From Azospirillaceae bacterium (GTDB lineage: Bacteria; Pseudomonadota; Alphaproteobacteria; Azospirillales; Azospirillaceae): DNA of 64,000 nt. The notes under the pieces were generated by a model. The model was not told the DNA's origin and made no database searches. It was given only the letters and a program-made list of their open reading frames with translations. The stretch covers positions 1,550,001 through 1,614,000 of the forward strand of contig JAPWJW010000001.1 of NCBI GenBank assembly GCA_028283825.1. The letters run 5' to 3'. This document shows, in pieces, positions 39,007 to 47,335 of this stretch (position 1 is its first letter; every line of letters begins with the position of its first letter). A program made the translations under genes and the position numbers.

Positions 39007-39861
39007 ATGCTGAGCGCCGCCGACCTGGCGCGCTTTTGCGAGTTCCTGTATCTGCGCACGGGCATGCAGTTTGGCGAGAGCAAACGCTATTACATCGACC
39101 GGCGGGTGGCGGGCCGCATGGCGACCTCCGGCTACGACAGCTTCGCCCTGTATTTCAATCACCTGATGGCCGACCCGGGTGAAGCGGAAAGCCTGATCAA
39201 CAGCTTCACCATCAATGAGACCTATTTCTACCGCGAAGAACACCAGCTGCGGTGCCTAAGTCGCGACCTGCTGCCGGAAATCGTGTCCAGCCGGGCGCCG
39301 GGCGACAAGGTGCGCCTGTGGTCGCTGCCGTGCTCCACGGGGGAGGAGCCCTATTCCATCGCCCTGTGGCTGCTGGAAAACTGGCGCATGGTGGATGCCT
39401 ATAATGTGGAGATCGTCGGTTCCGACATCGACACGCAGGCGCTGGCCGCCGCCCGTGCCGGGCGCTATGGCGCCAAGGCGCTGGCGCGGCTGTCGCCGGC
39501 CGTGGTGCACGATTATTTCGAACCGGCCGGCGAGGGCGCCCCGGAGGGCGAGTATCACATCATCCAGGATTTGCGGGAATCGGTGACCTTCACCAACGCC
39601 AACCTGGTGGACACCAACAGCCTGGCCCTGCACGGCGCGTTCGACGTCATCTTCTGCCGCAACCTGCTGATCTATTTCGATGAGGAATCACGCCGACTGG
39701 CGGTGCGCAACCTGTTCGACCGCCTGGCGCCCGGTGGTTTCCTGTGCCTGGGCCATTCGGAATCGCTGACCCGGATCAGCGACCGCTTCGCCGTGCGGCG
39801 GTTCGACGACGCCGTGGTCTACCAGCGACCCCGAATGGTTCGATCGGGAGGGATACCCTGA
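39007..39861 (+). CDS. cheR: Chemotaxis receptor methyltransferase CheR
   Basis: A 284-residue SAM-dependent methyltransferase acting on MCP glutamates. Helical N-domain (LSAADLARFCEFLYLRTG), then the catalytic domain with INSFTINETYFYREEHQL, LWSLPCSTGEEPYSIA (SAM loop), VGSDIDTQAL and FDVIFCRNLLIYFDEESR, ending GGFLCLGHSESLTR. The ATG at 39007 has GGGGAGG upstream; ATG 38959 overlapping the cheB stop (ATGA) is an equally coupled alternative adding 16 basic residues. No TPR extension. The stop overlaps the cheA ATG. Confidence 0.95.
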   Translation: MLSAADLARFCEFLYLRTGMQFGESKRYYIDRRVAGRMATSGYDSFALYFNHLMADPGEAESLINSFTINETYFYREEHQLRCLSRDLLPEIVSSRAPGDKVRLWSLPCSTGEEPYSIALWLLENWRMVDAYNVEIVGSDIDTQALAAARAGRYGAKALARLSPAVVHDYFEPAGEGAPEGEYHIIQDLRESVTFTNANLVDTNSLALHGAFDVIFCRNLLIYFDEESRRLAVRNLFDRLAPGGFLCLGHSESLTRISDRFAVRRFDDAVVYQRPRMVRSGGIP

Positions 39862-41867
39862 TGGATGAGCTGCTGGAGCAGTTCCTGATCGAGGGGCCCG
39901 AACAGGTGCAGGCGGCCGGCGAGGCCCTGCTGGCCCTGGAACAGCACCCCGGCGACACGGCCCTGGTGGATGAGGCCTTCCGGGCCATCCACACGCTGAA
40001 AGGATCCGTCGGCCTGTTCGACCTGGCGCCCATGGGTCGGGTGCTGCACGCGGCGGAGGATCTGCTGGGTGCGGTGCGCGCCGGCGACCGGGCGCTGGAC
40101 CGCGCGGCGGTGGACGCCCTGGTGGCGGCGACGGGACAGACGGAGCGCTGGCTGGCGTCCCTGGCCGCCACCGAGGGGGACCTGCCGGCCGACGCGGCGG
40201 CGGTCGCCGCGGCGCTGACGGCACGCCTGCGCGCCAGCCTGGATGGCGCCACCGTGGCCGCCGCGGTCGAGCCGGCTCAGGACACCGCCTGGATCGCCGC
40301 CCTGTACCAGGCCCAGGGGCTGGACCCGGCCCGGCACCCCACCGTCACGGCGCTGCGGTACCTGCCCGACGCCGGCTGCTATTTCCGGGGGGATGACCCG
40401 GTGGCGCTGGCCCGATCGGTGCCGGATCTGCTGGCCCTGCGCATCGCGCGTCGGGAAGGGGCACCGCCGCCGGGTCCGGATTACGATCCCTACGCCTGCG
40501 ACCTGGTGGTGGAACTGCTGTCGGCGGCGGCGCCGGAGGCGGTGAAGGAGCCCTTCCGCTTCATGGCCGACCAGGTACGGATCGAAAGCTGGACGCCGCC
40601 GCCCGCCCAAGCGGGGCCTGTACCGGCCGTGCCGGAGGCGGCCGCGCGGGTGCTGCGGGTGGATGCCGGCCGCATCGACACGCTGGCGGACATCGTCGAT
40701 GAACTGGTGGTAGCCAAGAACGCGCTGTCGGACCTGGCGCTGGAAATGGGCGCCGGCCTGGGCGGGGAGGGGGCGGCCCAGGCCCTGGCCGACCGGCAGG
40801 GGGCCATCGACCGCCTGGTCGGGCGCCTGCACCGCACCGTGATGGGCCTGCGCCTGGTGCCTGTGCTGCCGCTGCTGCGCCGTTTCCCCCGCGTGGTGCG
40901 GGAAACGGCGTCGGCCCTGGGCAAGGAGGTCGACCTGGCGGTCGAAGGCAGCGAGGTGGAGGTCGACAAGACCATCGTCGAGGCGCTGTTCGAACCGCTG
41001 ACCCACCTGCTGCGCAACGCGGTCGACCATGGGGTGGAGGGGGCGGCGGCGCGCCAGGCCGCGGCCAAGCCGGCCCGCGCCCGCATCGTCCTGTCCGTCG
41101 CCCGCGACGCCGACCAGGTGGTGATCACCGTGGCGGATGACGGGCGGGGCATGGATCCGGCCGTCATCCGGCGGACGGCCGCCGAACGGGGCGTTCTTTC
41201 CGCCGCCGCCCTGGCGGCCCTGTCGGACGCCGACGCGCTGGACCTGGTGTTCCGGCCTGGATTTTCCACCGCGCGCAGCGTCACCGACCTGTCGGGCCGG
41301 GGCGTGGGCATGGACGCGGTGCGCACCGCCGTGGCGCGGTTGGGCGGCCGCGTGGCGATCACCAGCACCCCCGGCACCGGTACCGCCATCCGTCTTATCC
41401 TGCCCCTGACCCTGGTATTGACTAAAGTCATGGTGGTGTCCGCCGGGGGCGAGCGATATGGCATTCCCATGGACGGTATCGTCGAGACGACGCGGATCGC
41501 GCCGGACCGCCTGGTGGCGGTGCGTGCCGGTCGGGCGTTCGTGCTGCGCGACGCGGCCGTGCCGTTGCTGGAGCTGGGGGAATTGCTGAACACGCGGCAC
41601 ACCATGGGTGATGATCAGGAAACGCCCGTTGCCGGTGGTGGCAACGGCTTGCGGCGGGCCGTGATCGTCCGCGCGTCGGGCGATCTCGTGGCCGTGGGCG
41701 TGGACGCCTTCGTCGACCGGCGGGACGTGGTCCTGCGCCCCATGAGCGGCCTGCTTTCCGCCATGCCGGGGATCCTGGGCACCACGGTGATGGGCGACGG
41801 CCAGGTCATGATGGTGCTGGACGTGCCGGGCCTGATCGCCGGCCTGGCGGCCGAGGGGGCGCCATGA
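39861..41867 (+). CDS. cheA: Chemotaxis histidine kinase CheA
   Basis: A 668-residue kinase. P1/HPt: AFRAIHTLKGSVGLFD with phospho-His44. There is no obvious canonical P2; residues 130-260 contain an Ala-rich region and DPYACDLVVELLSAA. P3 dimerisation ~275-350; P4 ATPase with HLLRNAVDHGVE (N box), VADDGRGMDP (G1), DLSGRGVGMDAV and STPGTGTAIRL; P5 CheW-like domain ~530-665 (LVLTKVMVVSAGGERYGIP). It should phosphorylate the operon's CheB and response regulator. Start ATG 39861 overlaps the cheR stop (TGATG), preceded by GGAGGG. Confidence 0.95.
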   Translation: MDELLEQFLIEGPEQVQAAGEALLALEQHPGDTALVDEAFRAIHTLKGSVGLFDLAPMGRVLHAAEDLLGAVRAGDRALDRAAVDALVAATGQTERWLASLAATEGDLPADAAAVAAALTARLRASLDGATVAAAVEPAQDTAWIAALYQAQGLDPARHPTVTALRYLPDAGCYFRGDDPVALARSVPDLLALRIARREGAPPPGPDYDPYACDLVVELLSAAAPEAVKEPFRFMADQVRIESWTPPPAQAGPVPAVPEAAARVLRVDAGRIDTLADIVDELVVAKNALSDLALEMGAGLGGEGAAQALADRQGAIDRLVGRLHRTVMGLRLVPVLPLLRRFPRVVRETASALGKEVDLAVEGSEVEVDKTIVEALFEPLTHLLRNAVDHGVEGAAARQAAAKPARARIVLSVARDADQVVITVADDGRGMDPAVIRRTAAERGVLSAAALAALSDADALDLVFRPGFSTARSVTDLSGRGVGMDAVRTAVARLGGRVAITSTPGTGTAIRLILPLTLVLTKVMVVSAGGERYGIPMDGIVETTRIAPDRLVAVRAGRAFVLRDAAVPLLELGELLNTRHTMGDDQETPVAGGGNGLRRAVIVRASGDLVAVGVDAFVDRRDVVLRPMSGLLSAMPGILGTTVMGDGQVMMVLDVPGLIAGLAAEGAP

Positions 41868-42130
41868 CGGTCCAGGTCGAGGGCGGGGTAATCCGTTTGA
41901 CCGGCGCATGCATGGCCGAAGATGCGGAGACGCTGGTATCCGCGTTGCAGCTGTCGCCGGATTCTCAAGTTGATCTCGGCACTTGCACTCACCTGCATGG
42001 TGCACTGGTGCAAGTGCTGCTCGCTTTTCGGGCTTATGTACGGGATAGGGCTGAAGATATATTTCTCAAGGACTGGATTCTACCGCTTCTCACGGCGGAC
42101 GGCGCGGACTCCGGCAGACAAGTTTATTAG
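41864..42130 (+). CDS. Small STAS-like protein of the chemosensory operon
   Basis: An 88-residue protein whose ATG overlaps the cheA stop (ATGA). The pattern VEGGVIRLTGACMAEDAETL, then a VDLGTC strand, then LHGALVQVLLAFRAYV resembles a compact STAS domain (as in anti-sigma antagonists or MlaB). The usual phosphorylatable Ser/Thr loop (DSSGL) is replaced by THLHGAL. Hence it may bind a partner without being a kinase substrate. Codon usage turns AT-richer towards the 3' end. The assignment is by pattern only; the gene itself is supported by coupling and position between cheA and the response regulator. Confidence 0.6.
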   Translation: MTVQVEGGVIRLTGACMAEDAETLVSALQLSPDSQVDLGTCTHLHGALVQVLLAFRAYVRDRAEDIFLKDWILPLLTADGADSGRQVY

Positions 42131-42230
42131 GACTAGGCTATATAGATGGGATCGCTGCCGGGTTGTGATGCGCACAACGACTTGCCGGGGGGCAATAGGC
42201 AGATTGGACGACTTGGGCAGGATGGGTGAA

Positions 42231-42614
42231 ATGGGTACTACGGTCTTGATCGTTGATGACAGCAAGCTGGCGCGTATCGTGGTGGCGAAGGCCATCGCGG
42301 CGGCGCAGCCGGGCTGGACCAAGGTGGAGGCCGGCAACGCCGACGAGGCGCTGGCCGTCCTGGCGCAGGGGCAGGTCGATGTGGCCGTCCTGGATTTCAA
42401 CATGCCGGGCCTGAACGGCCTGGAACTGGCGGAGCAGATGCGACAGCGCTTCCCCGACATGCCCATCGCGCTGGCCACCGCCAATGTGCAGGATGAGGTG
42501 ATCGCGCGCGCCAGGACGGTGAACGCCACCTTCGTCAGCAAACCCATCACCGAGGACGGCCTGCGCGGGTTCCTGTCCGGCGCGGCCCTGAAGCTGCGCG
42601 CGGTGCAGGGATGA
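42231..42614 (+). CDS. Single-domain response regulator (CheY-like)
   Basis: A 127-residue REC domain: acid pair IVDDSKLAR, phospho-acceptor Asp55 in AVLDFNMPGLNG, Thr of LATANVQ and Lys of FVSKPIT. No output domain, so it acts through protein contacts, as CheY does. It is the likely CheA target and the CheC substrate, because cheC overlaps its 3' end. ATG 42222 (three codons upstream) is an alternative start. The 100 bp between the STAS-like gene and this start is the only real gap in the operon and may hold an internal promoter. Confidence 0.92.
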   Translation: MGTTVLIVDDSKLARIVVAKAIAAAQPGWTKVEAGNADEALAVLAQGQVDVAVLDFNMPGLNGLELAEQMRQRFPDMPIALATANVQDEVIARARTVNATFVSKPITEDGLRGFLSGAALKLRAVQG

Positions 42615-43258
42615 GCCACACCGCCATCGTTCTCGACCCGCTTGAGAACGACGCCCTGACGGAACTGGTGAACATCGGCGTCAGCCGTGCTGCCGTCAGC
42701 CTGCGCAAGATGGTGGGCGACCAGGTGATCCTGTCCGTGCCCTCGGTTGAGGTGCTGGACCGCCGGGTGGCCGCGGCCCTGATCCGGGAACGGGAAAGCG
42801 ACCAGTTGGTCGCCGTGCGCCAGGATTTCAGCGGCGCGTTCAGCGGGCGCGCCCTGCTGATCTTCCCGGAATCCAACAGCCTGGAACTGGTCCGCGCCGT
42901 CACCCATGGCGAGATGTCCAACACGGAGATGGTGGAGTTCGAGGATGAGGCGCTGGCCGAAACCGGCAACGTCGTCCTCAACGGCTGTCTCGCCACCATG
43001 GCCAATCTGCTGCAGCGGCCGCTGACCATGTCGCTGCCGCAGGTGATGCGCGGCGACGGCACCCTGCTGTTCGAGTTGACGGAACAGGCGGGCGACGACG
43101 GCATCGTCCTGTTCCTGTACATCAATTTCGCCATCAGCGGCCGCGATATCCGGGGGTATATCGCCATGCTGATGGATTTGCCGTCGGTGCACTCATTGAA
43201 GGATCTGGTGGGGGAATTCATCGCGCGCATCGTCGGGACGGACACCCATGCCGGGTGA
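42611..43258 (+). CDS. cheC: CheC-family CheY-P phosphatase
   Basis: A 215-residue protein with both CheC/CheX active-site helices: DALTELVNIGVSRAAVSL and DEALAETGNVVLNGCLATM, each with the catalytic E..N pair, followed by the conserved Pro (LSVP, MSLP). A two-site CheC would dephosphorylate the upstream response regulator. CheC is common in Firmicutes and Archaea and less usual in alphaproteobacterial che operons, where phosphate-sink CheY is typical. Overlaps the response-regulator stop (ATGA) and the next frame (GTGA). Confidence 0.88.
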   Translation: MSHTAIVLDPLENDALTELVNIGVSRAAVSLRKMVGDQVILSVPSVEVLDRRVAAALIRERESDQLVAVRQDFSGAFSGRALLIFPESNSLELVRAVTHGEMSNTEMVEFEDEALAETGNVVLNGCLATMANLLQRPLTMSLPQVMRGDGTLLFELTEQAGDDGIVLFLYINFAISGRDIRGYIAMLMDLPSVHSLKDLVGEFIARIVGTDTHAG

Positions 43259-43296
43259 CGCCCCGCGTCGCGTCGTTTTCTGAGGAGGGGCCGGTC

Positions 43297-46113
43297 ATGA
43301 CAGGCCGTGCGGAGGCTGTGGCCATGGACGCATGCGACGACGCAGGTAACGGCCTTCCATCGGACGTGCGGGCGCTGTGCGGCCCGCTGCTGGATTGCCT
43401 GATCCAATCGGGCTTGCCCCTGACCATCACCGACCATCGCCGCCCGGGGGAGCCCCTGGTGTTCGCCAACCCGGCGTTCGAGCGGCTGACCGGCCACACG
43501 CTGGCCGACCTGGCCGGCCAGCCGTTCGGCTTCCACGCCGCCCCGGACGCCGATCCCGCCATCCTGGCCGGGATTGAGGACGCGCTGGCGGCCGACCGTC
43601 CCTTGACCGCCGACCTGCGCATCCTGCGCCGCGACGGCCCCACCTTCTGGAACCGGGTGCGCCTGACGCCGATGACGGACGCGCAAGGCGCCACCCCCTT
43701 CTACGTCTGGACCCACGCCGACCTGACCCTGGAACTGGCGCGGGCGGAGGTGGAGGCGGAACTGGCCGCCAGCCGCCGGGCCCTCAGCAACGCCAAGGAA
43801 CGCGCCCGCCTGGCCCAGGCCGTGGGCGGCACCGCCGGCGCCTGGGAATGGGACGCGGCCGGCGGCCGCCTCTATGCCGATGCCCGCTTTTCCGAGCTGT
43901 ACGGCCTGGATCCCATCGAGGCCGGCAACGGCCTGCCGACCGAGGCCTTCTTCAACGCCATCCATGCCGACGACCGCATGCGCATGCGCATCGCCGTCGC
44001 CGGCGTGATGCACGGTGCGGACGTGTTCGCCAAGGACTACCGCGTCATCACCCGCGACGGCACCGTGCGCTGGGTGTCGGCGCGCGGTGGCGCCGACCGC
44101 GCGGCCGACAACAGCTTGCGCCGTTTCAAGGGCGTGCTGGCCGACATCACCGACCAGAAGCGGGTCGAGGAACAGCTGCGCGTGGCCCAGACGGCGGGCG
44201 GCGTCGGCACCTTCGAATACATCAATGGTTTCGGCACCGTGTCGGTGTCGGAGCAGTTCTGCCGCCTGCTGGGCCTGCATCCCGCCAGCGCCCTGCCGGT
44301 GCGCACCGTCAACACCGTCGTGCATCCCGAGGACGCGCCCCTGCTGGCGCATCCGGAGGCGGCGGACGGCGTGGCGGAACCCTACCGGGAATTCCGCATC
44401 GTCCGGCCGGACACGGGCGAGGTGCGCTGGCTGGCCCAGCGGGGGGAGCACCGCCGCGACGGCAAGCACGGCACCGGCGGCCGCTTCATCGGTGTCATCT
44501 ATGACATCACCGCGTCCAAGGATGCGGAGGAACGGCTGCGGCAGTTCGCGGAAACGCTGGAACTGCGGGTGGAGGAGCGGACGCGGGAACGCGACCGCGT
44601 CTGGAACAACTCCCGCGACCTGCTGGTGATCGTGGGCGCCCACGGACTGTTCCGCGCCGCCAGCCCATCCTGGACTGCCATCCTGGGCTATCAGCCGGAG
44701 GAGGTGGTGGGCCGGCCCATCGCCGATTTCCTGCATCCCGAGGATGCCGGGCCCACCACCGAGGCGGTGCTGGGCGCCCTGCAGGACGCCGACCTGACCA
44801 ATTTCGAAAGCCGTCACCTGCACAAGGACGGCAGCCTGCGCTGGATTTCCTGGAACACGGCGCAGGAGGACGACCTGGTCTACGCCTACGGCCGCGACGT
44901 CACCGAAGACAAGGATCGCGTCGAAGCACTGCGCCAGACGGAAGAGCAGTTGCGCCAGGCGCAGAAGATGGAGGCGGTGGGCCAGTTGACCGGCGGCCTG
45001 GCGCATGACTTCAACAACATGCTGATGGGCGTCATCGGTGGCCTGGACATCGTGCGCCGCCGCATCACCCAGGGGCGGTTGAACGATTTGGACCGGTTCA
45101 TGGACGCGTCCATGGCCTCAGCCCAGCGCGCGGCGGCCCTAACCCACCGGCTGCTGGCCTTCTCCCGCCGGCAGACGCTGGATCCCAAGCCCATCGACGT
45201 CAACGACCTGGTGCGGTCGATGGAGGACTTGCTGCGCCGCACCTTGGGTGAGCAGATCGAGTTCAGGGTCAACATGGCGGCGGATCTGGCGGCGGCCCGC
45301 AGCGACGTCAACCAGCTGGAAAGCGCCATCCTGAACCTGGCGATCAACGCCCGCGACGCCATGCCCGACGGCGGCATCCTGACCATCGAGACCGGGCGGC
45401 AGACATTGGACCGCGCCTATGCCGCCCGGCACAACGGCCTGGCCGCCGGCGACTACATCATGATCCGGGTCAGCGACACCGGCATGGGCATGCCGCCCGA
45501 CGTGGTGGCCAAGGCCTTCGACCCCTTCTTCACCACCAAGCCCATCGGGCAGGGCACCGGCCTGGGCCTGTCCATGATCTACGGCTTCGTCCAGCAGACC
45601 GGCGGTCATGTCCGCATCGACAGCGAGATGTGGCGCGGCACCGCCATCACCCTGTACCTGCCCTGCGACGGCGGGGAGGACGAACAGGCCCGCGACCTTG
45701 TCCTGCGCGGCGACGCGCCGGAAGGGGCGGGGGAGATCGTGCTGGTGGTGGAGGACGACGAGTCCGTGCGCCTGCTGGTCCTGGATGTGTTGCAGGAACT
45801 GGGCTACACCGCCCTGCACGCGGCCGAGGGCCGGGCGGCCCTGTCGGTCATCGAATCCTCCAGCCAGATCGACCTGCTGATCACCGACGTGGGCCTGCCA
45901 GGGCTGAACGGCCGGCAACTGGCGGAAATCGCGCGTCGCCGCCGGCCGGACCTGCCGGTGCTGTTCGTCACCGGCTACGCCGCCAACGCCGCCGTGCGCG
46001 GCGACTTCCTGGACGACGGCATGGACATGGTGATGAAGCCCTTCGCCATGGACGAACTGGCCGCCAAGATCCGGGGCATCCTGGAAGGGCGGGCGAAACG
46101 GGCGGTTAGCTGA
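43297..46113 (+). CDS. Multi-PAS hybrid histidine kinase
   Basis: A 938-residue soluble sensor kinase; ATG 43297 is preceded by GAGGAGGGG, while GTG 43255 overlaps the cheC stop. Four PAS segments: ~30-145 (VFANPAFERLTGHTLADLAG), ~175-290 (GAWEWDAAGGRLYADARFSE), ~305-420 and ~455-560 (SPSWTAILGYQPEEVVGRP). HisKA H-box is GLAHDFNNMLMGVIGG; HATPase motifs are DTGMGMPPD and GTGLGLSMIYGF. The terminal REC has Asp in DLLITDVGLPGLNGRQ. No TM, so it senses a cytosolic signal. Last gene of the chemosensory operon; it may add a second phospho-input to the operon's regulator. Confidence 0.9.
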   Translation: MTGRAEAVAMDACDDAGNGLPSDVRALCGPLLDCLIQSGLPLTITDHRRPGEPLVFANPAFERLTGHTLADLAGQPFGFHAAPDADPAILAGIEDALAADRPLTADLRILRRDGPTFWNRVRLTPMTDAQGATPFYVWTHADLTLELARAEVEAELAASRRALSNAKERARLAQAVGGTAGAWEWDAAGGRLYADARFSELYGLDPIEAGNGLPTEAFFNAIHADDRMRMRIAVAGVMHGADVFAKDYRVITRDGTVRWVSARGGADRAADNSLRRFKGVLADITDQKRVEEQLRVAQTAGGVGTFEYINGFGTVSVSEQFCRLLGLHPASALPVRTVNTVVHPEDAPLLAHPEAADGVAEPYREFRIVRPDTGEVRWLAQRGEHRRDGKHGTGGRFIGVIYDITASKDAEERLRQFAETLELRVEERTRERDRVWNNSRDLLVIVGAHGLFRAASPSWTAILGYQPEEVVGRPIADFLHPEDAGPTTEAVLGALQDADLTNFESRHLHKDGSLRWISWNTAQEDDLVYAYGRDVTEDKDRVEALRQTEEQLRQAQKMEAVGQLTGGLAHDFNNMLMGVIGGLDIVRRRITQGRLNDLDRFMDASMASAQRAAALTHRLLAFSRRQTLDPKPIDVNDLVRSMEDLLRRTLGEQIEFRVNMAADLAAARSDVNQLESAILNLAINARDAMPDGGILTIETGRQTLDRAYAARHNGLAAGDYIMIRVSDTGMGMPPDVVAKAFDPFFTTKPIGQGTGLGLSMIYGFVQQTGGHVRIDSEMWRGTAITLYLPCDGGEDEQARDLVLRGDAPEGAGEIVLVVEDDESVRLLVLDVLQELGYTALHAAEGRAALSVIESSSQIDLLITDVGLPGLNGRQLAEIARRRRPDLPVLFVTGYAANAAVRGDFLDDGMDMVMKPFAMDELAAKIRGILEGRAKRAVS

Positions 46114-46119
46114 TCTTAC

Positions 46120-46203
46120 GCCCTCAGGCGCCGGGCGCCGGCATCCGCCGGCTGGGCTCGGTCGCGGCCTAAGCGGCACGCGGGCGGTGCCGCATGCCGC
46201 TGG
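46120..46203 (-). repeat. Dispersed structured repeat, copy E, internally deleted
   Basis: Minus-strand copy of only 84 nt. Hairpin 1 (GCGGCA/TGCCGC), the first arm of hairpin 2 (TAGGCCGCGACC) and hairpin 4 (GCCGGC/GCCGGC with loop GGAT) plus the CGCCCGGCGCCTGAGGG tail are present; hairpin 3 with the conserved loop is missing. Located between convergent kinase and STAS genes. Confidence 0.8.
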
Positions 46204-46221
46204 TAGGTGGGTGGAAGGTGC

Positions 46222-46545
46222 TTAACCGATGGCGGCCAGGGCCGCGTCGCGGTCGGCGTGGGCGGCCACGATGTGGGTGAAGCCGCTGATGTCGTAGACC
46301 TCCTGCACCGCCGGCTGCAAGCCGCTGAGGACGAAGGACGTGCCCGCCGCCTTGGCGGCCTTGGCCGCCTTCAGCAGGACGCGCAGACCCGCGCTGCTGA
46401 CGAAACGGATGCCGGCCATGTCCAGCACCACCGGGGCCTGGCCCAGCAGCGCCAGCAACTGGCCCTCCACGTTGGGCGCCGTCTCCGTATCAAGACGGCC
46501 CTCGATGACGGCCAGCTTCACCGACCCGACGTCACTCACCTGCAT
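46222..46545 (-). CDS. STAS-domain anti-sigma factor antagonist
   Basis: A 107-residue STAS protein of SpoIIAA/RsbV type; start 46545 has GAGGAAG upstream. VVLDMAGIRFVSSAGLRVLL holds the phosphorylatable Ser in the FVSSAGL loop; KLAVIEGRLDTETAPNVEG opens the fold. In partner switching the unphosphorylated form binds the RsbW-like kinase and frees its target. The matching kinase gene lies 54 bp upstream on the same strand. A REC-PP2C phosphatase gene is at 51332, completing a plausible circuit. Confidence 0.92.
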   Translation of the reverse strand: MQVSDVGSVKLAVIEGRLDTETAPNVEGQLLALLGQAPVVLDMAGIRFVSSAGLRVLLKAAKAAKAAGTSFVLSGLQPAVQEVYDISGFTHIVAAHADRDAALAAIG

Positions 46546-46598
46546 AACTTCCTCACTCCGAAAAACGCTGTCCAAAATTGCGGCTGGGGTTGCCGGGC

Positions 46599-47015
46599 TC
46601 AGCCCGCCAGGTCCAGCACGATGTCGATACGGTTGTGCGGTTCCACCCGGCGGTAATGGATCTCGCGCGCCAGGCTGCGGATCAGGTGGATGCCCAAGCC
46701 GCCGTCCTGCCGGGTGTCCAGCGGCGATTCCGTGTCTGGCACATCCAGCGACAGCAGGTCGAAGGGGGGGCCGTCATCCTCCACCCGGATGCGCAGTTCC
46801 GTCTCGGTCAGCGCCACCCGCAGGTCGGTGAACGTGGCCGGCGGATAGCCCGCGCGGCCGTGGGTCGCCACGTTGGTGGCCAGTTCCTCGCACACCAGGG
46901 CCAGGCGATGGGAAACCCGCGGCGACAGCTCGGCGGCTTCGGCGAAAGCCTCCAGCCGGTCCAGCACGCCGGGAATGGCGGCGGAATCGGCAGCGACGCG
47001 CAGCTCAAACTCCAT
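46599..47015 (-). CDS. RsbW/SpoIIAB-like serine-protein kinase (HATPase_c_2)
   Basis: A 138-residue GHKL ATPase. N-box ALVCEELATNVATHG, G1 box VEDDGPPFD and G2 box QDGGLGIHLIRSLA are intact. Such proteins phosphorylate a STAS antagonist and hold a sigma factor or other effector; here the antagonist is the next gene. No sigma factor is encoded in the window, so the target is unknown. In several proteobacteria this pair controls output through a STAS partner rather than a sigma factor. Confidence 0.92.
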   Translation of the reverse strand: MEFELRVAADSAAIPGVLDRLEAFAEAAELSPRVSHRLALVCEELATNVATHGRAGYPPATFTDLRVALTETELRIRVEDDGPPFDLLSLDVPDTESPLDTRQDGGLGIHLIRSLAREIHYRRVEPHNRIDIVLDLAG

Positions 47016-47127
47016 CCCAACCCCCGTCGTCTCGGCCCCAATCCATTAACCGACTAGCTAACACGAAACAGGAAGCCGGCGAAATTTAAACAACCGTGAC
47101 GGTTTCCTGCGCCGGATGCGATGGATA

Positions 47128-47231
47128 CCGGCGGCGCGAGGCTCTGCCTCGTGCCGCTGTAGGCCCCGACTGGGGCCGCCGGAGATTTCCGGGGAGCGAA
47201 GCGGACTGGTAAGCGAGGAAGCCTAAGCCAC
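47128..47231 (+). repeat. Dispersed structured repeat, copy F, left part
   Basis: Hairpin 1 (GGCGCGAG/CTCGTGCC), hairpin 2 (GGCCCC/GGGGCC), a degenerate hairpin 3 around the conserved loop, and the first arm of hairpin 4 (GCCAC, 47227-47231). The copy then stops. The matching second arm GTGGC and the tail occur at 48581, so this is the left half of a split copy. Confidence 0.8.
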
Positions 47232-47335
47232 CCAATAGGCACGAAGGCTACCCTCGCAAGTTTTGATCATTGTAAATTCCCGTAATGGTAGTATATTGAC
47301 AACCTGATGCAATTCATTAACGACAGGAAGTCAAG

